Source: Leptobrachium leishanense
Taxonomy: Eukaryota; Chordata; Amphibia; Anura; Megophryidae
Direction: 5' to 3'
NCBI GenBank assembly: GCA_009667805.1
Contig: CM019063.1
Span: 355,532,942 to 355,596,941 of the forward strand
DNA length: 64,000 nucleotides
Part shown: positions 28,641-41,261 of the stretch, one piece after another
Layout of the letters: every line of letters starts with the position of its first letter
Position numbering within the stretch: position 1 is the first letter of the stretch
Notes under the pieces: generated by a model
What the model saw: the letters and a program-made list of their open reading frames with translations, nothing else
Databases searched by the model: none
Told to the model about the DNA's origin: nothing
Position numbers and translations under genes: made by a program

Positions 28641-29456
28641 TCCTGGCTCCTTCGCTGTCCCCCGCAGTGTGATCATGGCGAGCTGCTTCCTGGAAGGCTC
28701 CCTGCGAGTCACATGGTGCAGGGTAGACGGGAACCATCAGCAAACTTATAAACAATGCATAAAATACTGTAATCCAAAGTACAATGTTTATGAACGGCCA
28801 CTGGGTGGCAATACAGGATAAGAAATAGACCATACATCCTCTTACTCTTGTTTTCAGACCGATTTCAGTGTTTTTTGCTTTTTATTTTATTGAATATCAT
28901 TTATTTGCATTATTTTGGATAATAAATTATTATTTCGTGTTTCAAACTTTATCGGACTCAGTGTATTTATGATTTTTTTATTTATTTATTTATATATAAA
29001 GGATTTTACCAGTAAGAACTCTTGATTGCACGGATTTCAGTGCGTGATTCCTAATTATTACATGCTAACTATGTACAAAAACACGTTTCCTTTAAAAAAA
29101 AATTGAGATGCTTTTAGACATGAAATTTTAATTTTAATAAGCCCTGCATTTAAAGAAGTCACACCCTCTACCCTGGACTTCCTCATTGAAGTCCCAGACT
29201 GCAAAACCTGTGTCAGAAAGCTCCCTGAACTTCCTAAGGATCTCCTGAAAACCTCTGATTCACCTTCCAAAGACTTTCCTGAAAACCCTGTTATATCTGG
29301 ACATTCATTCATCTGCATACTGGTACCCCCCCATCCTGCTACCTTCTGCCCCCCTATCTAGGATACCCGTGCACCGGACACATTGCCTGAACTCGACCAT
29401 TCTATAGCCTGCCTTTTGCCTGTAACTGTGACTCTGATATCTGTGTTATCTGTATT
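28641..29456. other. No gene seen
   Basis: Unclassified sequence with a TTTA/TTAT-rich patch (28977-29000). No domain recognised. Confidence 0.5.
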
Positions 29457-29460
29457 ATTG

Positions 29461-30438
29461 TGTAGCGCTGCTTTAAAAAGACTGTTCTGCTGCATTTACT
29501 TATTATGGCCACCAGGGGGAGACAGAGGCATAATGGACTATGCTGGGTAAACGGAACTACGTTTTCCATCATGCTTTGCGGTGGATACAGGAAGTGAGTG
29601 GGACAGAGAAAGAAGGACATCCGCAGCCTCGTTCGGAGGAGTGCCAGTGTGAGCCGAGCGACGAAAGGTGGAAGACGCATGTGAGACTGCCAGAGATTGA
29701 GACCAGGACGCATGTGAGACTGCCAGAGATTGAGACCAGGCCGGAGAGCAGGAGCTGCCTTGCGGGTGCTGAGAATCAGAGACAGTGCTGGCGGAGACCT
29801 ATCCACACATCGCTGAGAGGTTTTGCGCAGACACAACGTTACGGTTTGGACCCCGAGTAAGGAGACCGCGATGATCCACTGGGAGTGCAGGCGGTAGGCC
29901 ATAATTCTCGTTACCGAAATCAGAAAAGCAGGAGAAGCGGATCCGGTGGCACAGAGTTCCAGTATAATCAAGCGGAGAGAGATCCTTGATCAGACAGCGG
30001 AACAGATTGTCTAGCGGATGGGTGAGAGGCCTTCCAGGCCACAGTCCACGTTTAAACAAAGCACGCTGCAGTATTGTTTAAATCTGCAGGGCCCCAACGT
30101 GACTAGTCGAAGAATTGCTCAATCCATTCACTGGTCAGTTAAATATAGTACCCGGGTACCTGAATCAGGCACACACACCTTTTTGGGACATTACTTTTAC
30201 GGGACTTACACTCCAGAAACGAAGGGGTTAAATTTTCCTTTTGCCGCCGCGTGTTTTTCTCACATTACGAAATCCTGTCGTTCATATACAGTATTCACAT
30301 TATATATGCCGCTTTATTGGGATCAGTAAAGTATATAATCTATAAAATCCACAACAGTGCTGGTGTATATTTATTCCCTAGTGCGGTGAGACTAACCCGA
30401 GGTTAAATTCAACGGCTCCTCCGGGAGTTAACGCTACA
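29461..30438 (+). mobile_element. Solo LTR, 978 bp, family of the PNMA-like Ty3/Gypsy element
   Basis: TGTAGCGCTG...ACGCTACA with a perfect 4-bp duplication ATTG (29457-29460, 30439-30442). Its last ~130 bp match the LTR end next to the primer-binding site at 3503. The LTR at 40957-43903 matches along both ends. A 33-bp unit starting ACGCATGTGAGACTGCC is duplicated in tandem (about 29673-29739). No internal region remains, so it formed by LTR recombination. Confidence 0.92.
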
Positions 30439-31240
30439 ATTGTTTAGTGATATTCTTTATTCATCGTCTGCCCCATGTGTAATTAGTAGATTCCTCTTGT
30501 GTCCATTTCTATTCCACTCTAGCATCTGATTTTGCTTCTCCTGCTTTCCTTAACCGCTCCCATATTCCGTTCTCCTTTAACCTCCCTTCCCAAAAATCTC
30601 CTTTTGTGCCTAGTCTCCTCCAGTGTCTAGTTCTGATCTGTTGGTTTAGTTCATGTCTCTTATGTTCTGTGTTTACTTTAAATAAACCTTTAGTTACCCT
30701 GCAACCTGCCTATTCACTGCATCCTGGGCTCACAACCCCACCTGCTATGTTAATTGCAGTCTGAACCCTGACAAAGAGGAAAATTTGACCTAAACACAAA
30801 CCGCTCAAACGTAAAAACAGCAGCAGGCACTAAAGGATGGATTTTTGTAAAATCGCCCGGTCCCTAAGGGGTTAAAATTTCTTGTTATATACCTTTTTAA
30901 TACTTGAATAACAGTAACGAATTTTGCCTAGGTTATCCATTTTTGCAAATTGTTATACACTAGGCCTGATGCACTAAATGGGTCATAAAGTTATTTATTG
31001 TGGTCCCTTTAAAGAATGCTATTAGATTTGTGTTATTATATTTAGGTCGATCCAGAAACAGCAGTGTGGCATACTTCACAAAACAAGTTACTTAGCTGAT
31101 TCGCATATTACTCTTTTCCTGACTTTTTAATAGTTTTATTCTCTAGAGAAACATATTAATAGGTATATTTGCAATATGAAGACCCTGGTAAGAGACGGCA
31201 GAAAATTGGGACAGGAGTGTGAAATTTGCAACGGGAAGAA
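30439..31240. other. No gene seen; possible LTR-like end
   Basis: Contains AATAAA (about 30681) and a stretch ending CCCTGACA (about 30773) that could be an LTR end, but no partner copy is in the window. TCCCTAAGGGGTTAA near 30860 is a TTAA-MITE end. Confidence 0.4.
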
Positions 31241-31850
31241 AAACTAACCCCTTCATTGCAGAGTCATTTCACCCCTGTGCCGAGCTCATTCTTACCATTT
31301 TGTGCTCATCATATTTAAATGTTATTTGAAGTCATGTTTTTTTCGTTGGAACCTGGCAAATCAAATATCCTTTTTTTTTTTCAGCTCGGACTCGGAGATT
31401 CAAAGTACATCATTACGATCAGATCTATTCACTAAAAGGTGAAACTCAGAAGTGAAGAATGTAGACCAAATAGCCAATTTGGAAAGTGGGATAAATAGGA
31501 GAAGTTTTTTGGTTTGGCTATTTTGACCTAGAATTTTCCCTTCTGCCAATCCTCAGGAGTTTCACCTTTTAGTGAATAGACCTGTATGTCATGTCAAAAT
31601 CGTATGTCAAAAAAATCTGACTTTCCATTCGGATTTCAATGATTTTCAACAAGTAAAACAATTTTTCCACATTCTTACACCAAACGTTTGTGGTTTACAT
31701 TCTATAAAAATAAATAAAAAAAAAAAATCAGAAATAGAGAACCTACTACAAGAAAATATGCATTGTCAACCAAATCTTTGTAATGGTCCCACAATCTTTT
31801 TTTCTTAGTTCAAAGTGTATTTATTTTGAAAAACCAGCTACAGTACAACA
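31241..31850. mobile_element. TTAA-type MITE fragment with inserted palindromic MITE
   Basis: CCCCTTCATTGCAGAGTC begins a degraded copy of the family at 26398. A 165-bp palindromic MITE (31420-31584) lies in it, with CTATTCACTAAAAGGTGAAACT-type inverted ends. No gene. Confidence 0.65.
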
Positions 31851-32246
31851 GTGTGAAGAAAAAAAAAAAGTGTGGCCATGCAGGGCCCACAGAGCCTGAT
31901 GGCAATAGGTCTACATCAAAAATGTTCAGCAAACAGTGTAAAAATAACAAAATAGGGAGGGGGGAATATACTGTACCTACCGCACATCAGCGACGGTGTA
32001 AAAAAAATAAAAAAAATAAAAGGGGTGCAGCAAAGGCCAAGACCGTGACGTGCCATGGTGGGTGCCACAGTGTCGTGCCTCGGGGCAACCCGAAAAGTGC
32101 CCAAAAAAAGGGGGGGACACCATCGCTGGTAGGGCATGTGCCAATGAAAAAGAAAAAAAAAGAGTCCTAGGTGTCAGCGTCCCCAACGGGGTGCCAGTAA
32201 TAATGTCACAAAAACCTCCCCAAAAAAAAAGGGAGTAAATCAATGC
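31851..32246. other. A-rich low-complexity sequence
   Basis: Runs of A and G (31857-31870, 32010-32022, 32100-32165) and no recognisable domain. Confidence 0.45.
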
Positions 32247-33466
32247 TCAAACTGTGGGGGGAGGGGAGCGCAAGGAAAACACTGCAGGGAGGTGGGGAGG
32301 AAAGATGGCAGGATGAGTCTCTATCAACCAGGATCCCGTGGTTGAGGCAGCATAGGTCCTGCACTTCCGGCTGGTGCGCCGCAGGTCCGCAACGCCAAGA
32401 ACCATGCCACTAAGGAGAGACCAGGCTTCCTCCACTGTGGTGGCTGACCAGGGCTTCCCATCCCGCATCACAAGCAGTGACCCGGACACATGCCATCGGT
32501 AGCGGACAGTGTGGGAGCGCAAGAGACCCGTAATCTCTTTAAATATTTTTAGAGCCGCCAACGACAGGAACGGCAGGTCCTTATTTATAGTCACTGATAA
32601 AGAGCCATGGTGCACCACAGGAAAATTACTGGCAATCCTCAGGAGCTCAGAATGGGTCTGGATGTCCTGGACATTGGTAATTGTGTCTCTGGGTGCTACT
32701 ACGGGCGCTATCGCGGCCTTGAGAATGCACACCGCGATTATAATCAGAGAGGTCGTGTCAGGAGTGAGCTTAAGAAGCGCAGTTACCAGGTCGAAAACAC
32801 AGGCCATAAGGTCAGCATCAGGGACCAGTTCTTGGATACCATGGATCCGAATATTTTTGCCACGGTGTCTGGTCTCCAGCCCAATTACAGCCGCTGACAG
32901 CCGATCCACCTACTTACTCAGCTCTTCGTCCACCAACTGAGAAGCCGATCGGGCAGCGTTTGCAGTCTGTATCCCAACTTCCTCACTCTTCAAAGATAGA
33001 TCCGTATGCAGCATGGTGAGCACCTAGCGCAACAGAGATCGGAATTCTTCCAGAGTATCCAGATGTCGGCCTTAGTGGCCGGGAGGTCTCCTCCATCTAG
33101 TTGCACCCCCGCAGGTGCCATGGCTGGCAAAGAGGTTGAGGCCCAGACATCTGGGGAGGCAGCATCTGCAGGAGCTACCCTGTCCCAATCCCCCCACCCG
33201 GTCCGAACTCCCATTGAGGTCCGGATGTCAGGCTGGTCCGGGGAAGCCGTCTCCAACCGCTTACTTTTCTTCCCCTTAAAGGCAAGCAAGGACAGAGGCA
33301 CCAGGAACCAAGCGGCAGATAAAATGGCCACCACAGCAGGCAGAGAGGAAATCTGAAAGAGACCTCCCCACGCACCTGTCCTAAGCCGGCAAGCAGGCAG
33401 ACGAATCCCAACAAGCAGAGGAAGTCGAGGTGAGCGTGAATCGGGGATCACAGAAGGGGAGAACAC
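32247..33466 (-). pseudogene. L1-type LINE ORF1 protein, degraded
   Basis: L1 ORF1p is an RNA-binding chaperone that coats LINE RNA. On the minus strand, 32909-32247 reads LETRHRGKNIRIHGIQE (start of the RRM region), then RDTITNVQDIQTHSELLRIAS, LPFLSLAALKIFKEITGLL and VRYRWHVSGSLLVMRDGKPW, matching the order of blocks in the RRM and C-terminal domain of vertebrate L1 ORF1p. The upstream frame (33466-32990) would be the N-terminal and coiled-coil part, in another frame, with stops around 32900-32990. No ORF2 is next to it. Family call is moderately firm. Confidence 0.7.
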
Positions 33467-34233
33467 CTCAAATCACATGAAATAGCTGGGGCTCGGCAGA
33501 GTAGCAGCCACACACCTCGGCCTCCGGACATGCCCCCCATAGTCCCACAAATATCCCTGTGGTCCTTTACCTCAGTTACCTTCAGGTGCTCTGCAAGTCG
33601 ATCCTGAGCCTCCGCTACCTGGGAGTTGGGGTACATGACTGAGGCAGTGCCTCCACCCAACTGGACATCCAGGCTATGGATGTGTGATCCAGTTGGGAAC
33701 ATATTTAAACAAACCATAAAATTAACACAGAGTTGTCTTTGTATTGCACAGCAAAACTCCATATGCAGCAGAATAAGTAAAGAACGCAAGAGTCAGTATG
33801 AGTGTACCCACCCACAAACAATACCCACAAGTCTTCGTCCTGTTGGGTACCATAGATAGGTGCACATAGTTGGGGCACAGGATGATTGTAATCCACTTTG
33901 TATTATGCTGTGATGTTCCAGGGATGCTGCTTGTTTAACCAGTGTCAGAGTGCCCTGTTGTAAAAACCAGGAGGAGAGGTCTCAGTTTACCACTCTCCAG
34001 TCTGTAATCAGGTTTTCCAGGAAGGGGAGAAGCTGCTCCAACTGGGATTCCTTCACTCTGCAGAACAATCACTGCCAGGAACAGTTTTGCACTTTGATGT
34101 GGATATAGTCTGCTGGAAGCCTTTATGCAGGATGCTTCAGCACTGGACACAATACCCACAAATCTCAGCCACCATCCTCCCTCATTCTCTCTTGCAGTTC
34201 AGCCTCCACACAAAAACCATAAAGAGACACACA
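33467..34233. other. No gene seen
   Basis: Unclassified sequence; short frames without recognisable motifs. Confidence 0.5.
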
Positions 34234-34812
34234 CAGGATTATTCAAAGAGATTTGAAAAGTCACCGCACGTTTGGTGACTTTTCGTTCCCCGCACTTCGG
34301 GGCAATTCGGCGATCCTAGTTCGCCGACCCTGTGTTGTATTCAGCAAGCACTGCAGGGCCCCCGTAGTGCAGAGAATACTCAACACAAACTCGCAGAACA
34401 CTTGCTGACCACTTGCCGAACACACACTGAACTCTCACTGAAAACCCATTGAAACAACTGCAAAAGCCCTGCTGAACACTCCAGAAAAACCCGACTAGCC
34501 ACCGATCACAGCGCAGAGCAGCTGCCGTAAAAAGCCGACACGCAGGCAAACGAGTTGGAAAAAAAAGTACACTTGAAAGTTTGAAGTTTGAAACGCTGTT
34601 TGCAAATAAACTACTGAATGAAAATGTCTGGAATTTACATATAAGATCCTATGAAATATTAATAAAAAGGTCCGTTACAGAAAAAAAACGGTTTAAAAAA
34701 AACCCGGAAGGAAGTTTGCTGAAAGTTTTTAAAAAAATGCCTAAAAGATCCATAAAAATCTATAAAAAAAGAGACTTTTTACTGCAGAATAAAATAATAA
34801 GCTGTTTATTAG
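34234..34812. mobile_element. Fragment of CAGGGTTATTCA MITE
   Basis: CAGGATTATTCAAAGAG and the following 550 bp match the left part of 22034-22971. Cut off by the hAT-like element at 34813 in the shared GTTTATTAG. Confidence 0.7.
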
Positions 34813-35346
34813 TAGGGATGAGCCGAACACCCGAGTTCGGTTCGCACTCGAACTTTTAAAATGATCGGATTCGAACTCGATGTAAGTCATGGGACTCAAA
34901 ATTCGATTTTTAGAGTGCCCTCCAAGAGGGCATATATGCTAGATATTTGCCATAAAAGGTGTATGGGGGTCCGGGTAGTGCCATGGGAGACAGGAAACAA
35001 GGACAAAAAGTTTAAAAAAAAGTTTTTAAAAAGGGACAGTGAGTTTTCCGTGAAATAAGGGTTAAAAATAAAAACGAAAAATTCCTTCAAATATCGTGCC
35101 TAGGAGGTCCCCATAACCTGCCCGTGAAGTGGCGGATTTCTAGGATGTATAGAAATATGTAAAAACCAAAAAATGACATTTCAAATGACGGTAAATGGTT
35201 TTCCTTTAATCTATCCATAAACAACTGCTTGGGGCGGCAGTCTGTATGAAAAGAGGAGACATTTTCGTACACGCAGAAAAAGTTTACTGATTTTTTTGGC
35301 TAAACTATTGTGAAACTTATACAGGCTTTGGATGAAAGTAACAATA

Positions 35347-36957
<1,611 letters not shown>

Positions 36958-36959
36958 TA

Positions 36960-37306
36960 GGTGCTTTAAAATTTTGCCTTTAGCGTCGGCAACAGTGCCG
37001 TCACACAGTAACCCCTCTGAGGATATGAATCTGATACAGGCGTCAGTGGCAGTGCAGCCAAATATTGTGCCTTTGGCGCCAGTCCAGCAAGTGCCATCAT
37101 ACAGTGACCCCTCTGTGGTATTGTGGAAGAGTGCAGGGGTGGACCATGCAGTCCTATATTAAAAAGATATGAATCTGGTAAAGGCGTCAGTACAGCCAAA
37201 TATTGTGCCTTTCATGGCAGCAAGTGCCTTCACACTGTAACCCTTTTGTGGTATTGTGGAAGAGTTCAGTGCTGGAGGTTTTGTGAATGTAGAAGACATC
37301 CCCGAT
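36960..37306. other. Part of the hAT-like element, with a ~140-bp imperfect duplication
   Basis: Two related blocks with GCCAAATATTGTGCCTTT (37058 and 37194) and TGTGGTATTGTGGAAGAGT (37114 and 37248). This may be the degenerate upstream part of the transposase gene. No clear frame. Confidence 0.45.
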
Positions 37307-37660
37307 TTATTCCGTTACGTCAGCATCAGGGGATTGATAACTGCTGATCCAGGACTGATTCATTTTTATAAATGTCAGCCTGTCTATAGAGTTGGTGGAC
37401 AGACGCATTCTTTTGTCTGTGACAAAACCTCCAGCAGCACTGAACGTCCTTTCAGAAAGCACGCTATATGAGGGGCAACCTAGTAGCTGCATAGTATATT
37501 GGCTAAGTTCTGGCCAGTGATCCAATCTCAACACCCAGTAAGCCAGTGGATCATCTGCTGGAAAGGTATCCAGGTCTGCCCTTGCCCCTAGGTAGTCCTG
37601 CACCATATGGTGAAGACGCTGGCAATGGGTGCCTACAACTTGTGTTTGAAAAAAATTCAA
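37307..37660 (-). pseudogene. hAT transposase, C-terminal dimerisation domain
   Basis: Minus-strand frame with DPLAYWVLRLDHWPELS, CPSYSVLSERTFSAAG, VTDKRMRLS and DRLTFIKMNQSWI. These are the ordered blocks of the hATC domain at the end of hAT transposases. The upstream catalytic part is not recognisable. It lies centrally in an element whose ends and 8-bp duplication in copy 1 also point to hAT, so it is probably the remnant of that family's own transposase. Confidence 0.88.
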
Positions 37661-37672
37661 AATAACATCTAA

Positions 37673-38055
37673 GGCTAGGGTCAGATGAGCGCATTTTGGA
37701 CGGACTGTGCGTCTGTGCAGTACGGATGTACTTACTGACTGACAACAAGGTAGTGGCCAAACAGTCCGTTTTTTTCACAGACGTATTTTTTGACTGATGT
37801 AGCAGGGAAAATAAATTAAAATGAAAAAACATTCTGTCCGTCAAAAATGCTGGACGTATAAATGCAGTCCATCTGACCTCGTTTCATCACTCACATACAA
37901 AGCTACATGGACGTTGCGGACGTGGCGCACTCCGCACGTCCGTTCTAGCAGTATTACGTTCTTGCCTAACCTGCGTCCGTTTGCTGCTATGCTGCCACGG
38001 ACGTACAAATGTGCGGCAACACGGACGTGATAACTGCGCTCGTCTGACCCCAGCC
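37673..38055. mobile_element. Harbinger-like MITE, copy 1
   Basis: Ends GGCTAGGGTCAGAT and GTCTGACCCCAGCC are inverted repeats; flanks TAA and TTA. The interior has repeated CGTCCGT/ACGGACG motifs. No transposase. Confidence 0.75.
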
Positions 38056-38351
38056 TTAAGCAATGTTATTTTTCACCTCGGGATTAAACATTCACAGGGT
38101 TATTCAGAGAGCGGTGAAAAGCAGGAGAATAACTGGAGAAGTGAAAATTCGAGGTCAAAATAGCCAAACCAGAAAAATTCTCCCATTTAACTCACTTTCC
38201 AAATTGGCTATTTGGTCTAGATTGTTCTCTTCTCCTGCCAGTTCTCCTGGCTTTCACCTCTCTCTCAGGGTTGTTCAGAGAAAGGTGAAAACCAGGAGAA
38301 TGGCAGGAAAAGAGAATAATCTGGACTAAATAGCCGATTTGGAAAGTGAGA
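38056..38351. mobile_element. Palindromic MITE pieces
   Basis: Segments with CAGGGTTATTCAGAGAG, GGTGAAAACCAGGAGAATGG and AAATAGCCGATTTGGAAAGTGAG form inverted copies (also 38781-38868). Related to the palindromic MITE at 31420-31584. Confidence 0.6.
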
Positions 38352-38354
38352 TAA

Positions 38355-38780
38355 GGCTAGGGTCAGACTAACGCATTTTTCACAGCGACCATCAAAAAGT
38401 GCGTCTGAACGCATTGCCTTATTTTTTCACGGAATGCGTGAAAACGGTCATACGATGCACATTTTTGTGCGTGATTTTTTACGGATCCAAACCAGGAAAC
38501 TTTGGGTGTCTGGACGTTATGTTGGCCGGACATGAGCAGGGTCTGACGTCTCCAAATCACGCACACACGCCGCTAGTGGACGCAGCACACTCTGTACGTC
38601 CGTACTAGCGGTTCTGCTTTCTCGAAAAAATGCATTAATTTTCCACTTGCGTTGCGCAGCCGGACTTTCGTGCGACCGTACTTCGTATATTGGCTGTCAT
38701 TGCCCGTCATTTGATGCTAGTGCGGCCGTGATTAAGTGCGCCTAAACGCATGTTAAAAATTCGCTAGTCTGACCCTAGCC
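38355..38780. mobile_element. Harbinger-like MITE, copy 2
   Basis: Ends GGCTAGGGTCAGAC and GTCTGACCCTAGCC, with a perfect 3-bp duplication TAA (38352-38354, 38781-38783). The empty site is visible in reverse at about 38188-38215. No coding capacity. Confidence 0.85.
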
Positions 38781-39827
38781 TAAATGGGAGAATTTTTCTG
38801 GTTTGGCTATTTTGACCTAGAATTTTACATTCTCCAGTCATTCTCCTGCTTTAGTAAACTTCAGTAAACTTTTTCTGCGTGTCTGAAAATGTCTCCTCTT
38901 TTCATACAGACTGCCGACCCAAGCAGTTGTTTATGGATAGATTAAAGGAAAAGCATTTACCGTCATTTAAAATGTCATTTTTTGGTTTTTACATATTTCT
39001 ATACATCCTATAAATCCGCCACTTCACGGGCAGGTTATGGGGACCTCCTAGGCACGATATTCGAAGGAATTTTTAACCCTTATTTCATGGAAAACTCACT
39101 GTCCCTTTAAAAACGTTTTTGTTTTACTTTTTGTCCTTGTTTCCTGTCCCCAGGGCACTACCCAGACCCCCATACACTTTTTATGGCAAATATCTAGCAT
39201 ATATGCCCTCTTGGAGGGCACTCTAAAAACCAAATTTTCAGCCCCATTGACTTGTATGGGGTCCGAGTTCGGGTTCGGGTTCGGACCAGAACATTTGGAA
39301 AGTTCGGGTTCGGCTCCGAACCGAACTCGGGGAGTGTTCGGCTCATCCCTAATCAGCATGCAGAAATACATTGATGCATATTAAAGAATGTTCTAAAAAA
39401 AGAAGATGGTTTCTGTGCAAATGTGTTCTTTCTTCTGTTTGTGGATATATGTCCAGCTTGTGGGGTGGATACCTCGACAGAGAAAGAGAAAAATACGTAG
39501 TGCAATACTGTATGTCCAAATGGAACGATAATAAGTATGGAAAAAATAGTAGAAAAGGGAACTCACATTCTTCGAGAGCTTCCAGCCCTCATATGTTCAC
39601 CTTCCAGGTTGTTATAGGCCAACCGGTTTACCCTTGGACTCACGGCTCAGATCTCCATATGTGGTGTCGATCATCTCAGGCACCTCAATAGATAAAGAAT
39701 ATGGATGCTCGGAGAGTAGGGTAGATAAGTTAAAAGGGCATTTATTATTCCCAAAAGGGAGTAAATACAGTCAAGGGCTACAGTGGTATTTAAAATAAAA
39801 TCAAATGTAAAAAACCAAAAGGTTTAA

Positions 39828-39872
39828 TGCTAAACGCGTTTCGCGCCACTAGGGGCACTTCTTCAGTAGCAG
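39828..39872 (-). ncRNA. hammerhead ribozyme-like motif in PLE (second)
   Basis: On the minus strand: CTGAAGA (39866-39860), an extra A, stem II GTGCC/GGCGC, GAAA (39842-39839) and ACGCGT (39839-39834). Same plan as 2755-2812, with the same extra base before stem II. The base after ACGCGT is T rather than C. Confidence 0.45.
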
Positions 39873-40731
39873 GAGAGAGAGTAGGAGAGATTACCGTCCT
39901 CCTCTCAAGCCCAGCTTATATGATATAGGGCATAGATGAAGCACCTATCTCCGGAGCTAAAACGAAAGTATTTCCGGCATTTCCGGCATGTGTTGAGGAC
40001 GCCAACCGGACGTGGAGGCTGCATACTCTCAGTGTATACCGGAAGTCCGGACTGGAGGTCGCGAGTACCGCGATTTCTCTATACATAATGACTGATCCAT
40101 CCTCCTTCAAACAGAAGTAGGTGGTAAAAACCAGAAAGGAGTTTTTTCCACAAAATAATACATAGACTGGGCTAATGCACACCAAAGGGACACAAATTCG
40201 CTAGGCATAAATGGCAGTAGATCATACATATGTCCGACATTTATGTATAAACAGGGATTAGTGAATACTCCAAAAGGTCCATATACAAAGGACTATAAAC
40301 AAAAAAAAGAAAAATAATAATAAAAGAAAAACAAAAAATAAAAATGAATGAAAATAAAAATGAAAATACAACAAAAAGTAAACTTCTGGACTTATAAAAG
40401 AACTAGAAAACAGTAAAAACAAAAAAAAATAATCTAAAATAAAAAACCAGAAAGGAGGCAGGACCAAAAGGGGTCCTACTGGGGCATAAAACTAAAACTG
40501 CAAACAAATGGGAAATCCTCTATATGGTCCAACCGGGATTATGGGTGGGGGATCTCAAATGGTACCTGTCCTTGTGGGGAAAATACTATATGCACTAAAG
40601 AGATGGACAAATCCCGACTCAATGAACACCTAACATAAAGAGAAGGGGAAGGAAAATAGAGTGTGTTATCATATGTCTAAAGAAAATGACACAGTTCAAA
40701 ATCGGAATTCAATCCGTTAGGGATCAAGGTG

Positions 40732-40923
40732 TTAAAAGTAAAAAATAAGTTTCATCTCCTCTTGGTTGATTTTCCTAATAAAATCTTCCCCTCGCCAATT
40801 TCTGGTGATCTTTTTCAGGATGCAAAATTCCATGCCAACAGGTGACCCTTCATGGTATTTCGAGAAGTGGGCAGAAACCGTATGATTCTCAAAATGTTTT
40901 CTAATGTTACGCACGTGTTCCAT
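40732..40923 (-). pseudogene. PLE GIY-YIG endonuclease, C-terminal part
   Basis: MEHVRNIRKHFENHTVSAHFSKYHEG continues into ILKKITRNWRGEDFIRKINQEE, closely parallel to VNEHINNINRSYEKHCVSNHF and KITENWRGEDL of the PLE at 1558-2211. The GIY and YIG strands are missing because the copy is cut at about 40925. Confidence 0.88.
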
Positions 40924-40925
40924 AA

Positions 40926-40956
40926 TTCTGATGTATACAGACCTAAGTTATGTAGG
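40926..40956 (+). mobile_element. PLE piece left of the LTR insertion
   Basis: A short piece of plus-strand PLE. Its last codons (Tyr-Val-Gly) continue directly into the sequence at 43904 once the LTR and one TAGG copy are removed. Confidence 0.7.
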
Positions 40957-41261
40957 TGTAGCGCTGGTTTTAAATTCCCTGTCGTTGTAGTACTTGTTTT
41001 TGGCCACCGGAGGGAGACAAGCGCGATGTAAGACACTGAACATTGGGACTACATTTTCCAGCATGCTTTGCGGGCGGGAACAGGAAGTGGGTGGGAGAGA
41101 GACACTGATATCCGCAGCCTCGTGGAAAGAGCTGGCAGAGCGCACCGAGGAGTGAGAGGAGCAAGACGCAGTGTAGCAGAAAGTGATCTCGACCAGGCCA
41201 GAGCGCAGGTGCGGCCTAGCAGAGCTAGAGATCGGGTTTTCCCTTCCTACCAGCTGCTTTA

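Larger units (their letters stand above)
39380..40925 (-). mobile_element. PLE copy, minus strand, 5'-truncated
   Basis: Contains the GIY-YIG C-terminal half (40923-40732) and a 3' region with a hammerhead-like motif (39828-39872). The 40258-40470 stretch is A-rich low complexity. The left boundary near 39380 is a guess. Confidence 0.75.

Noticed and set aside
29402..29971. 189-codon minus-strand frame
   Set aside because: Runs across a solo LTR boundary and has no conserved domain.
33006..33356. 116-codon plus-strand frame
   Set aside because: Opposite strand of the L1 ORF1 remnant; the minus strand carries the recognisable motifs.
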